Below the pieces are notes generated by a model. That model saw only the letters and a program-made list of their open reading frames with translations, had not been told where the DNA came from and made no database searches. This document shows positions 31,875-42,099 of a stretch of DNA of 64,000 bases, in pieces. Source of the stretch: Doryteuthis pealeii (Eukaryota; Mollusca; Cephalopoda; Myopsida; Loliginidae); NCBI GenBank assembly GCA_023376005.1, contig CM042157.1:54026512-54090511 (forward strand), read 5' to 3'. Each line of letters starts with the position of its first letter. The stretch's first letter is position 1. The position numbers and the translations under genes are program-made.

Positions 31875-32260
31875 ATTCACTCTGTTGGTGGGGCTTAGAA
31901 TATACTGAATGTATCAAGTGTAGTGAGGTAAGACCCCCACCCAAAAATGGGGTATCTGGGGTATGACACTAAACTTCATTTCCAAATGAAAAAGCTCCAG
32001 TTCTGAAGATTTGGGGAGTGTGGATTATCTCTTCATTACCATTACTCCCAGGTCCACTTTGACCCAGAGTGGATCTCTGTAAGCATTCTATCTATGGGTC
32101 AAATAGATCTTTTTAAAGATTATTCATATTACATAAGACTTAAAAAAATTAAACTTAATAAACAACTATACAAATAATGTAAATATGAACGTGATTCCCT
32201 AACCTCTAGGCATAATATAACTCTAGACAGGTTGACATGGCCTTAAAATTAATCATTAAA
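31875..32260 (+). repeat. Family U repeat, internally shortened
   Basis: From 'gttggtggggcttagaatat' to 'gacatggccttaaaattaat'. Confidence 0.7.
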
Positions 32261-32399
32261 CATTGATATTGAAATTATGAAGTGTTTACTTGTTTAAAAT
32301 GATTAAGATATGTTTTTGTACCATGTATAATTGGAGATCATTAAACTGACTTTGCATAAAATAACCCAACAAGGGTTTACATCTCTGAATTTTTTTAAT

Positions 32400-32580
32400 C
32401 TATAAGTAGACCGAGCATAGAAATGAACACAATATGGGAACCTATAATTAAAAAGGCTAGATTAGATATTAAAAAAACAAAAACAATATGAGTCTAGGTA
32501 AAAAATCATACATAAGGTAGATATTCTAGCCTAAACAAGACATTAGGTTTATAAGTTCTAAAATTCACACTGGATTGTCC
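32400..32580 (+). pseudogene. Penelope-like endonuclease 3' end
   Basis: Encodes the last residues of the element's coding region (PSIEMNTIWEPIIKKAR with point changes). It then shares the 3' untranslated sequence through 'attggacacatgg' with the 21.0-21.2 kb copy, now in plus orientation. Everything upstream of the last 30 codons is lost. Confidence 0.7.
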
Positions 32581-32582
32581 AA

Positions 32583-32680
32583 TTGGACACATGGCCTAAT
32601 GGATAAAGGAGTTAGGTTAAGACAGTGACAGTTATCTCTAGACTGCAGGTTCAATCCTGGTCAGGGGCAACAATAACATA
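32583..32680 (+). repeat. tRNA-like segment of the Penelope element
   Basis: A-box-like 'tggcctaatggataaag' and B-box-like 'ggttcaatcctgg', same position relative to the endonuclease end as at 20890-21000. Confidence 0.5.
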
Positions 32681-32749
32681 GAATAATAATTAACACAGCT
32701 TAACACCTCTACCCCAGCTATGGCTAGCGGAATGAGAACAGGATACCCA

Positions 32750-32940
32750 GTGGACTGAATAAAGGGTTAGGTTCAAAGTTCCTTCAGGGCTCCTGATTAC
32801 TACAAGAAGGTTCCCAAGTCCGACAAGAAATACCCGAAGAAGGCTGGAGGGCACATCGGCCGAAACGTTATACAGATAACAATGAAGATGAGGACAATAG
32901 TCTGAATAATACAAATAATACTAAGTTGACATAGTGTAAA
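32750..32940 (+). mobile_element. Penelope-like terminal unit with hammerhead-like core
   Basis: Third terminal unit, from 'ggactgaataaagggttagg' to 'caatagtctgaataat'. The core at 32834-32870 has GAAAC (32862-32866) intact, but the other strand reads CCGAAGA, so U4 is lost and cleavage is not expected. Confidence 0.65.
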
Positions 32941-32990
32941 ACCAACCAACCAACAATTGACACCAATCAGAAAAAGAGAGTAATGTAATC

Positions 32991-33010
32991 TCTCTCTCTC
33001 TCTCTCTCTC
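32991..33010 (+). repeat. (CT)n microsatellite
   Basis: Short CT array. Confidence 0.9.
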
Positions 33011-33089
33011 ACTGTTAATTACTATTGTTATTATTACTAATTATTGTTGTTACTTCAGTCTTCTTTCATCTCTGCAAATATTTTGTGGA

Positions 33090-33315
33090 GGCATGTGGTG
33101 TAATGTTTATCATCTTAAGAAATGAACTCTGCAATCTGAGTTCAAATCCTGGCTGAGACTGTTTGCATTTCATTTTGCACTAATGCCCTTGGGAAAAGCA
33201 TGCATCCTATGGGTAAATAGTAAGGCAGGCTTGGCTCTTTAGCTTTGTCTAGGCACCTGGCCTAGGAGAAAGAAAACTCTGAATTCAAACCTCCTTTGCT
33301 TAAAATTACCTTCCC
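33090..33315 (+). repeat. SINE family T3, near complete
   Basis: Head 'ggtgtaatgtttatcatctt' with B-box-like 'gagttcaaatcctgg', then 'ttgcactaatgcccttggg', 'ctaggagaaagaaaactctg'. Confidence 0.75.
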
Positions 33316-33464
33316 AAGCAAATTGTGTCAATCATATATACATACAGATCAATCCATGCCCATGTTTCAAAATAAGGGCTGTATCAACAATACTACTACA
33401 TATTTACTATACCTAGATCAAAATCATTCTCCAGGCTGTCACAGTTTTATTTTACATTAAAACT

Positions 33465-33690
33465 TAATCTAATGATTATTGTCATAGAAAATTGAATTGA
33501 CACCCTGAGCTCAAACGTTGGATAAAGTTGTTTGTGTTTCACTTTGCATTTCCCCCTATGAATAAATAGTAGGAAAGACTGGGTCTTCTAGCCTAGGTGA
33601 TGAAAAATTCTGAATTTAAACCAGCTTAACTTTACTTGAAAATTGACCTTATGGTGCATCCTGCCATGTCAGAGGAGTTGAGTTTTTTTG
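33465..33690 (+). repeat. SINE family T3
   Basis: Head decayed ('tgattattgtcatagaaaat', 'agctcaaacgttgg'). Body and 3' end 'attgaccttatggtgcatcc' present. Confidence 0.65.
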
Positions 33691-33834
33691 TTTTGGAACT
33701 GGAATTTTGAAGAAACCACATACAAACTAAAAACAACTTGTGTGTCTTGTAAACCTAGTTTGAATTTTCCTTTCTTAATTCTCATCTTTGTCTCTTTGCT
33801 CTGCCAACTTTCTTTGAAATACTTCATTGCTAGG

Positions 33835-34070
33835 GAGGGAAGTCTCTCTGGTGTAATAGCTAACATGATGGACTGCGGCATCATAGTAAGTGAGTTTGAA
33901 CTCTAGTCATGCTATTACATTCACTTTCAGACTAATACCCATGGGAAAAATATGAACCCACTCATTCCTCCAGCTATGGGATAAGTACTACTACTATTCT
34001 TCTGAAAGGATGGCTTAGATAACCCATGAAGGTTGATATGGCATTAAAGAAACCAAACCAAACCAAACTG
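33835..34070 (+). repeat. tRNA-derived SINE family T2
   Basis: Head 'tggtgtaatagctaacatga' and 'agtgagtttgaactc', body 'ttcactttcagactaatacc', 3' end 'gttgatatggcattaaagaa' with (AACC/ACC)n tail. Confidence 0.75.
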
Positions 34071-34149
34071 CATTGCTACATCTTTGAAACTGTGTTTAGA
34101 ATTGGGGTACTTGTTGGAAAGAGCCAAGTTCATCCTTCTTAAAAAATAA

Positions 34150-34590
34150 AAAATAAATATATAACATTAGATAAAATTACAAGTAGTACATATCTATGTC
34201 TGTTCTATGTGCTGACTCTCTCTCTAACTTACTGTCCCTTTTAGTGCCTACTGGTCTTCGAAGAAAGGGACGCGTGACGCTTCTTTACTGATGTCATCAA
34301 GTTTATTTAATAAACACCGTGAAACTGTACAAGGAAAACAAATAGCATTTAATAAATGGATAACATTTCAAAGAAACTAAATTTCAAAGAAAATAGAAAT
34401 CTTCAAAGAAATAGGAAATCCTCAAAGAAATAGAAAATCCTTACCATGTCGCCTGTCCCCCAACCAGTGACATAAAACTCTAAAGGCTTGTAAGTGACTT
34501 CCCCTTTTCTGGTCAGGGTTCATAGACACTACTGGTCGGCATAAAATGGTATTAATAAACCCATTAAACTACTACTTAAACACGAGGAAA
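34150..34590. other. No gene; 5' flank of the HERO-like LINE
   Basis: Contains short 'tttcaaagaaa' tandem motifs at about 34365-34440. It may include the LINE's 5' untranslated region, but no boundary can be seen. Confidence 0.35.
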
Positions 34591-37180
34591 CGGCGACAAA
34601 AGAAAAGAAAAGCTAGGCACGATTTTGGAAAAAAACCCATTTAATTTCACCAAAAAATTATTCAAGGGAGAAAAAAATGGAGTTCTCAATGTTCCAAAAG
34701 AGGATTTGGAAGCACATTTTCGGGAAAAATACACTCACCAACATTCCTCTGGGTCATCTTAATGAACTAAACCGTCCACATCCTCCGGAGGAAAAATTTG
34801 ACAATTCACCTCTGAAACTAGATGAAATAAGAGACTTTGTCAAAAAAGCAAGAGCTAAGAGCTCACCAGGGATTAACGGTATTTCGTATAAGCTCTATAA
34901 AAGATGCCATAAGATATTAACACTTCTCTGGAGGCTCTTACGGAAAGCCCAGATAAAGAAATTTATCGTGGAAAATTGGGGATTAGCTGATGGAATCCAT
35001 ATTCCGAAAGAAAAAGACTCCAAAAGACTAGACCAGTTTCGACCAATTTCCTTACTCAACGTAGAAGGTAAGATCTTTTTCGGTGTCATTGCTAAAAGAA
35101 TGACTAAATTTATTCTGAACAATGTGTATGTTAATACATCAATACAGAAAGCTGGAATTCCCGGCTTTCCAGGTTGTATTTAACATACCACTATGTTGTG
35201 GGACGCAATAAAAATGTCCAAAAATGATAAGTCAGCCGAACTTCACGTCATTTGGCTTGACTTAGAAAATGCGTATGGTTCAGTAAGACACCAACTACTT
35301 GAGAAAGCAATGGAGTTCTTTTGGATTCCAGAAGACATTAGAAATCTCATTTCAGCGTATTTTAAATGTACATATATGAGATTTTCTAATAATAAATATT
35401 CAACTAACTGGCCAAAGTTGAATATTGGGATTATGATGGGATGTGTTATCTCTCCATTACTTTTCGTACTGGTAATGGGGATGATACTGTGTAATGCTGA
35501 AAACAACACCAATAAGAAAACCGTCCCATCTTTGAAGGCTTTTATGGATGATGTAACCCTCATCGCAGAATCCAGATCCCATATGAAACAACTTATGAAT
35601 CGCCTACAGGAGCTCTTCAAATGGGCTGTGATGAAGATAAAGCCTTCTAAATGCCGCAGTCTTTCCATAATGAAAGGAATCTGCAAAAAAGTCAGGTTTT
35701 TCATCGATGGAAATGAAATCCCCACAATCTGCGAAAAAAGTGTTAAGAGCCTAGTCGCTGCTACTCCCTACCAATTACTGATCGTTGGAAGGACATTATG
35801 AAACAACTAAAGGATGGCCTTTGCTCCATTAATAAATGTGATCTCATAAATAAAGACAAAATATGGTGCATCTATTTTGGAATAATTCTAAATTATCATG
35901 GCCCATGCAAATATATGAGGTATCACTGACAAAGGTTGAAAAAATGGAGCACTTAATCAGTAATTATGTAAAGAAATGGTTAGGGGTACCTAATTCCTTA
36001 ACAAATGTGGCACTATACAGTTCATCAACGAAGCTAAAACTTCCGATGGTGTCACTTGTTGAGAAATTCAAATTAGGTAAAAGTGACTTTTCCAAATGCT
36101 GCGTGACTCTCGCGACCCACTGATGAAGAACGCCCAGCCTTCGTAATAACTGTCGAAAATGGAAGGTACAACAAGCTGTAGAAATCGCAGAATCATCCCT
36201 CAAGATGAAAGAAATAATTGGAACTGTGGCAAAGGGAAGATCAGGGTTAGGTCTTCACCCACAGCGTTGGTGGTCGAAAGAATCCACGTCAAATAAAAGG
36301 ATTATGATTTCGGAGGAAATCCACCAACTTGAGGAAGTCAAGCATATTGCTACAGGTGTGGGACAAAGTAAACAGGGTGCATGGACCAGGTGGGAGAGTC
36401 CAAAAGAGAGGGTTGTAACATGGAGCGACATCAGACATATGGAGCCTAAAAAATCAAGTTTCCTGATAAAGGCAGTTTACGATATATTGCCAACACCAGT
36501 CAATCTTCACGTCTGGGGCTTAGTTACGTCAGACCTATGCAAAGCATGTGGGAAAACTGCTAGCCTGAAACATATTCTCACAGGATGCGAGTATGCTCTA
36601 AGAAGCTACACGTGGAGACACAATGAAGTCCTTGAGATTGTTGCGGAGGCATCGAAGATAGGTTGTGAGACTGCAAATAAAGCTGATAATAACAACAACA
36701 AAGCAATACATTTTGTTAAAGAAGGAAACATTTCGAAATTTTCGCGTAAAAATAGGCACGTGTCATCTATATTGGACGGCTCCACGAGCTGTCACCTTGT
36801 GTGTGACTTGGAACATCAACTCGTTTTTCCAACTGAAATAACCTTAACGGCCCAGTGTCCTGATATTGTCATTTGGTCTGTTAATCAAAAGAAAGTTTTT
36901 ATCGTTGAATTGACAGTTCAATTTGAAGAAAATCTTGATTGGGCCCATCAGCGGAAGTTGGAAAAATATGAAGACCTATGTTAACAATGCATCAGAAACG
37001 GGTGGATAACAGATGTATTGCCCATTGAAGTCAGATGTCGGGGATTTATTACCAACTCAACCTCGGCATTTTTGTCTAAACTTGTACTTTCTCGACCAGA
37101 CAAGAGGAAATACTTAAAAAGATTCAGGAGAAAGCTCTAACCACATCAGCGTGGATATGGCAGTCCTATATTGTGACATC
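34590..37180 (+). pseudogene. HERO/R2-type LINE (reverse transcriptase plus restriction-like endonuclease), broken
   Basis: An almost continuous coding trace. RT N-part 34677-35183 includes ARAKSSPGINGISYKLYKR, PKEKDSKRLDQFRPISLLN and AGIPGFPGC. RT core 35193-35755 has LHVIWLDLENAYGS, MMGCVISPLLF and AFMDDVTLIAES, the active-site box. 35863-36123 has QIYEVSLTKVEKMEHLIS and KWLGVPNSLTN. 36205-36984 has QGAWTRWE, AVYDILPTPVNLHVWG, a CCHC knuckle (C-x2-C-x7-H-x4-C, LCKACGK..LKHILTGC) and the PD-(D/E)XK nuclease PDIVIW...VFIVELTV. The trace continues past a stop as DVLPIEVRCRGF and ends SAWIWQSY near 37170. Breaks: frameshifts near 34728, 35757, 35889, a compensating pair near 36090 and 36143, one near 37122, and stops at 35181-35183 and 36982-36984. 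The target-binding N-terminus is absent or unseen. The HERO clade fits best, with R2/NeSL-like as the alternative. Confidence 0.85.
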
Positions 37181-37454
37181 AAACTGACAAAGTCTGGTGG
37201 TATCGTGAGATACTGCTGGGGCGCTTTGGGTTAGTGGTAATGATGCTTCGGCCCTGAAACCATGCCTGAACCCAGAGTCATCATCTGATGAAGGCTTTGT
37301 TGGTTGCAATGCTTACTGTGTAAATAGCAGTCATTGTATGAAGATTATTATTTTTTTTTTTTTTTCTAAATTGGATACTGTGGTTGTAAATTTTTATAAA
37401 CAAAAATAACTATATAAAATAAGACATAATTAACTGGTCAGTTTAGCGGCAGTT

Positions 37455-37880
37455 ACAGTCCCTAGTGTTCATCACTCCTGGCAAGTCCTCCACCTGGCAT
37501 CTAATATCTGCACAGATCATTGTAAATTTTTGCTTGTTGGCCAACACTGGTGTGTCCATGTGTAGGTGTCCACAGGATAATGTCACTTTGTTGTTACTTC
37601 TGTAACAATGTCCAGCATGTTCTGTTTGGTTTACTTGAATGGTTTGTGTGATAGAATATAAGTGGCTTTACAACCGGTTTTTTTGTAGGGTGGTGCTTCC
37701 AGGATATGTCCACGAGAGTACACAGCATCCTTGTGTAGATCTCATCTAGCTTTTTAGCCACCCATCCTTATTGATTGTTCCTGGGAAGTCCTTTGCATAG
37801 CATCTAGTGTCCACACAGAACTAATCAGTGTAAGTTTTTGCTGGTTGGACTACACTAATGTGTCCACGTGGAGGTGTTGA
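37455..37880 (-). pseudogene. Two RTE LINE C-terminal fragments
   Basis: Minus strand. 37455-37760 and then 37775-37880 both repeat the 3'-terminal LINE region also seen at 18300-18640 ('cacagaactaatcagtgtaa', 'tttttgctggtt', 'tgtccacgtg'). The second restarts the same segment, so these are two insertions or a partial duplication. Confidence 0.65.
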
Positions 37881-37997
37881 CATTTTAAACTGTCTTAACA
37901 AAGAGGATGGCAACACTTCTAGACAGGACAAATGGTTTGGTTGGTTGGTTTTATAGAATGTCAACCCATATCGAGTTATTTTATGCTGAATAACTGC

Positions 37998-38182
37998 ACT
38001 TCCACATCTTCATAATGTTGGTAGTCTACTGTTCTCTTTGGTTTACCATTTTTCTTGGCAGTGATGACTATAGTGCCACACCAATCTGTAGGGCTACCAA
38101 TTGGTGTAGCACTATGGTCATCACTGCCAATGGTAGATCAAGAAGAATGGTAGACTACCAGCATTGGAGAGATGTAGAAGCC
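37998..38182. mobile_element. Foldback/MITE-like inverted repeat with about 85-bp arms
   Basis: 37998-38083 and 38096-38182 are imperfect reverse complements ('ggcagtgatgactatagtgc' against 'gcactatggtcatcactgcc', 'ggtagtctac' against 'gtagactacc') around a 13-base centre. No second copy seen in this window. Confidence 0.7.
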
Positions 38183-38456
38183 CAATTATCGTCAAATTGA
38201 AAGACAAAGGTTGCAAGCAAGTCATAACTCTAATATGTTTCCTGTATTGCATGTTTGACCCCCTGCAGCACACAAGGAAATTCTTCACCACCAAAATGCC
38301 AAAATAATACAGTCTAGGTATAATAGATATACCCAGAGCTTTTGCCCACTACAAGTAATAGTAATACGGTATCCAGAATCGACTTAGTCACCAGTGGAAC
38401 ACTACTGGCAAGATTATTAATGCCCTTCCATTTTCATCAATACCGAATGCTGTTTC

Positions 38457-38900
38457 TTGAGAAAGTGGGAAGTCAAAACCATGCCCACCCTAATGCCAAG
38501 TGCAATGTCTGAACCAACAAGCCCTGCAAGCAATGCTCCACTAACACATCCTGATCTCCTAACATCTCTCAGTAATGATACACATGCAGCAACTAGACAC
38601 CCCACAGAGGGCACATATACATCAACATGCCTTCAGCCATCAAAAATTTCCTCAAGCCCTGTCCAGGTTATTCCCATATGCCAGCCCTTAAGGACCCCCC
38701 CCCCTCATAGAGCCCGCATGTGGGGGAGGGAGAGGGGAGATGTAGACAAAGGTAGCAAGCAAGCTGTAACTCAAATATGGTTCATGCATTGCCACAGAAT
38801 GGTGGCTTATTTATCTAAGCACCATAGCCCCACTCAAGTCAGCAACCAATCAGGACTCAAGGAATGGTATCACCCATATGCAAATATGGAATATTCCTGA
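38457..38900 (+). other. Unrecognised 147-codon open frame
   Basis: Open from ATG 38457 to a stop at about 38898, rich in Ser, Thr and Pro in the first 90 residues. GC is higher than nearby, and 38.7 kb holds a C-run (TPPPHRA). No domain, signal or transmembrane segment recognised. It might be part of an unidentified old element spanning 38.2-39.3 kb. Confidence 0.2.
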
Positions 38901-39699
38901 GTGGCTGGGGCTCTAGAGCACATTGACTGCACCTCTGCAGAGAATAAGACCCCTCTCCAATATGGCCACCTGTTGGCAGTGGGTGCTGACCTGTAATGCT
39001 TAAGGATAGAACCTTGGTGGCTGAGCAGTCCACGACATACAACACTTTACTTTGGCCTTTGTTTTATGGAAAATTTGGGTTATCTGCCCCTGAATCGAGC
39101 CTGGAAGTGGGCATCAGAAGATGGGGGGCAGGGACCCTAAGAAATCATCAGAAGAGTCTAGCACGCGGTAGGGTTTGGATGCCCTAAAAATCAACATCAA
39201 GCAACAACAGACCAGCGCTGACTAGCTAAAGTCAACGAGCAGAGCAGCAATGACAACTACATCCAACTAGAAACCGACAAAACGAAGTGAAACGAAACCA
39301 TTTCAGATACAATATTCACCTAAACAAGCTAAGTAAAACACTTGTCACTTTGTATGTGTTCTCAACCCACTGAGCAAATAAGTTTAGCATCTTCTATGAA
39401 CTTTGAACTCTTACACATTTACACACATGTGAACTCTTACTAATTTGCACCCAATAAATTGTTAACCCAAATTTATATACAATTATATTTGCCTTGTTCT
39501 TTCCTTTCCGACAGAAATATTACCTTTTTACTTACTTTTCTGTTAGTTTAGGCTAGACGGTTGATTGGAGAGGCCCTCTCTGATCAATTGGCTGGTCATG
39601 TCAAACCCTAGCACATATATGATTGTCCCAGCCCTATTGCCCTTATGGTAACACCCCAACCCTTTTTATCTTATATGTGCTAGAAGGTGGTGGCTGAGG

Positions 39700-39975
39700 G
39701 TCTTAATGTCCTGGGTATGATGTTAAACTCTGATGATGAGGTTCCATTTCTGGAGCCCTGGGATATGTGAAGTACCCCTTCATCACCATTATTCAAAGGT
39801 CCACTGTCCCGGAGTGGTATTACCTGTTAGGGTCTCATCTATGGGTTAAATAGAAAAACATGAGTTCTAAAAAAATGTTTTAAAAAATTGAGTTTCCATC
39901 AAGAATGAATGAAAGAAAAATGTCTTCAGCATAAAATAACCCATTGAGTTGACATGCCATTAAAACCAGCCAACC
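39700..39975 (+). repeat. Family U repeat, shortened
   Basis: From 'gtcctgggtatgatgttaa' to 'gacatgccattaaaaccag'. The AT-rich middle is deleted. Confidence 0.7.
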
Positions 39976-40189
39976 ATTTTGTTTAGTTCATAACACATCA
40001 ACCTATCTTTATTTTTTGTTTTATAAAGATGGATGTGATCATGTTGAATCCAAATTCTTAATACAACAGACATAACTAACACTGTCATTATGGATGACTG
40101 TTACAGTGGGAAGCCAACAGGTTCAGGGATGATCTAGTTATCTTTGAATGGACTTAATTGTATCTAGCTATCCCTTTAGTAATATTTAG

Positions 40190-40450
40190 TTAAAAATATT
40201 TTTTTTGTTTGTTCAAACAATTTGGTTAAAAAGAATTTGGTAAAAAAAAATAGTTAAAAAACATTTTTGTTTAAAAAATAATTTGGTTAAAAAAATTTAA
40301 TTTAAAAAGAATTTGGTTTAAAAGATTTTTTAGTTAAAAAATTGATTAAGAAGAATTGGTTAAAAAAATTGATTAAAAAGAATTTAGTTAAAAAGAAAAT
40401 TTAGTTAAAAAAAGAATTTGGTTGAGAAAAAGATTGATTAAAAAGAATAA
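40190..40450 (+). repeat. Degenerate minisatellite, unit about 17-20 bases
   Basis: Theme 'aatttggttaaaaaga' repeated about a dozen times with drift, followed by (AC)n at 40469-40488. Confidence 0.8.
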
Positions 40451-40749
40451 TACACATGAAGTTAAACACACACACACACACACACACATATTAATAATAT
40501 TAATCCTAATGAGTCAGTTCTACCAACTAACAGTTTTGCTTACTAATTCATCAGGGCAAGAATCTGAATTATTTTTATTTTTTGGCCAAGTGATATAGTG
40601 TTAATTGATTATTTTCAGTTGGTGTGATACTCTTGGTCTTTTCTTTTTTTTCTTTTTTCCCAGGCAATATTTTGTAGTATATTTTTACTAACAATGTATT
40701 TGCCAAGCTTTTCCTTTACTGCAAGGGTTTACTAACAGGATTAGTATAG

Positions 40750-40751
<2 letters not shown>

Positions 40752-40801
<50 letters not shown>

Positions 40802-40804
40802 ATA
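40752..40804. repeat. (TA)n microsatellite
   Basis: TA array with a phase break near 40790. Confidence 0.95.
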
Positions 40805-41172
40805 AGATTTTTGGTGGGGGTACAAAATTTTATGATAGCACTGAATAGACCAAATTCATAGTGAAATTAAAAAGCTAAAAGGCTAAGAAGTAGTAAACAC
40901 TCTCTCTGTTTACAGAGAGAAGGTCTGCTCAACAAAATGTGAAGGGTCTTCAACATTTTGAGATATAAAAAGAGTGCAACTTGCTCATTATAGAGAATGA
41001 GTTGATACTAAATCTATTAGCACAATCACAATTATTTATCAAAGATACATATGTATTGTAAGTACGTTATTTAGAACAAAATTCAAATTCCGTATTTTTG
41101 TAGGAATATGTTGTTTAATCCTTGTGTCTGACTCTGACCATTTGAAAATATATGTCAACATCCTCAACATCT

Positions 41173-41205
<33 letters not shown>

Positions 41206-41454
41206 GAGCAATTCCATGTCAAATCATCAGGAAAAAGATAAAATTGTTACCCACCCCCTTCAATTTTTCTGAAATTTTGTACAGGTGTAGACTAGGATAA
41301 AGATAGACAATCCCCCAAATTTGAGCTTCCAATTCGAAATATTCGCCGAATTATGTCGATTTTAAACTCGAAAAATCACTGCCTTGAATATCATACCAAT
41401 TTTTTGATAAAGTTATTCAGACTCTTATCTGTATAGAAAAAAAGTAAAAACGTT

Positions 41455-41665
41455 TTTTGACGGTTCATTTTTTTAATATCTCATAAAATAAAGTAGGGGG
41501 TGGTAGACCTTGTAAAAAAATATTTCCCCTAATATATTTAGGAAAAAACTATTTCAGACATATTTACATCCAAAGGTAAATTGTTATGGAACTTTTTGTG
41601 AAAATCGGACCATTAATTGATTTTTCATAAAATTTTTAAAAAATCCTCTTGTCGTAACTTGAAAT
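41455..41665 (+). repeat. Dispersed repeat R2, copy 2
   Basis: Aligns with the reverse complement of 26240-26455. Bases 41200-41455 may be more of the same element, without a second copy here. Confidence 0.7.
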
Positions 41666-41669
41666 TGAA

Positions 41670-41870
41670 ACCAGGAACTCAGCATGCAGATTTCAGTCAG
41701 AGAGAAATCATAAGTATACATCGCTGATGAGACTTAATAAAGTTGAAATAGCTGTACGATGTTCTACGTGGGGCACAATATTTGCCAAGTTCGCTTGTCA
41801 TTATTATTTTCAATAATTATTGAATTTTATACAATATACGCATTGTAATTGCCTTCAATCAAAAAATAGA
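41670..41870 (+). mobile_element. Family D tRNA-like/hammerhead element, second locus
   Basis: Single plus-oriented copy of the element at 3.1-3.6 kb. A remnant of the tRNA-like B box region ('agatttcagtcagagagaaa') is followed by the hammerhead motif and then 'gcttgtcattattattttca', 'attgtaattgcctt'. The insertion starts within repeat R2 sequence. Confidence 0.75.
41718..41762 (+). ncRNA. Hammerhead ribozyme candidate, family D second copy
   Basis: Helix I ACATCG (41718-41723) with CGATGT (41757-41762), 6 Watson-Crick pairs. Core CTGATGA (41724-41730), helix II GACT/AGTT with TAATAA loop (41731-41744), core GAAAT (41745-41749), helix III ATAGCTGT (41748-41755), A41756 at the cleavage position. 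Relative to 3407-3451, helix I pair 3 changed C-G to U-A and helix II pair 4 changed C-G to U-A, both with both bases altered. The outer helix III pair is weakened by C to T. Confidence 0.65.
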
Positions 41871-41899
41871 AAAATAAAAAAAATATAAATAATAATAAT

Positions 41900-41903
<4 letters not shown>

Positions 41904-41941
<38 letters not shown>
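41904..41941. repeat. (TA)n microsatellite
   Basis: TA array, followed at 41947-41985 by an isolated SINE tail motif 'ataacccacaagggttgaca'. Confidence 0.95.
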
Positions 41942-41944
<3 letters not shown>

Positions 41945-41999
41945 CAAATAACCCACAAGGGTTGACATGCCACTAAACACCAACACCTTTAGTTACAGT

Positions 42000-42095
42000 C
42001 AACATAATATTTCTATGTTTACTTATAGTTTGTGTACAATATTTTATTACTACTCTTAGCAAAAATTATGGAATTAGCACACTTAGAGGATGTTG
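42000..42095 (-). repeat. Dispersed repeat R3, inverted fragment
   Basis: In reverse complement 'agtgtgctaattccataatt' then 'tttgctaagagtagtaat' matches 44300-44345. Confidence 0.5.
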
Positions 42096-42099
42096 TCTT

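Noticed and set aside
35243..35725. Minus-strand 160-codon frame
   Set aside because: Shadow of the HERO-like reverse transcriptase on the plus strand.
37277..37320. CTGATGA in the 3' part of the HERO-like LINE as a further hammerhead
   Set aside because: No GAAA strand in the right position and no helix I. The nearby CTGAAACC lies on the wrong side with too little spacing.
40190..40450. Telomere-like or CRISPR-like regular repeat
   Set aside because: The unit drifts in length and sequence. It is a degenerate minisatellite of 'aatttggttaaaaaga' type.
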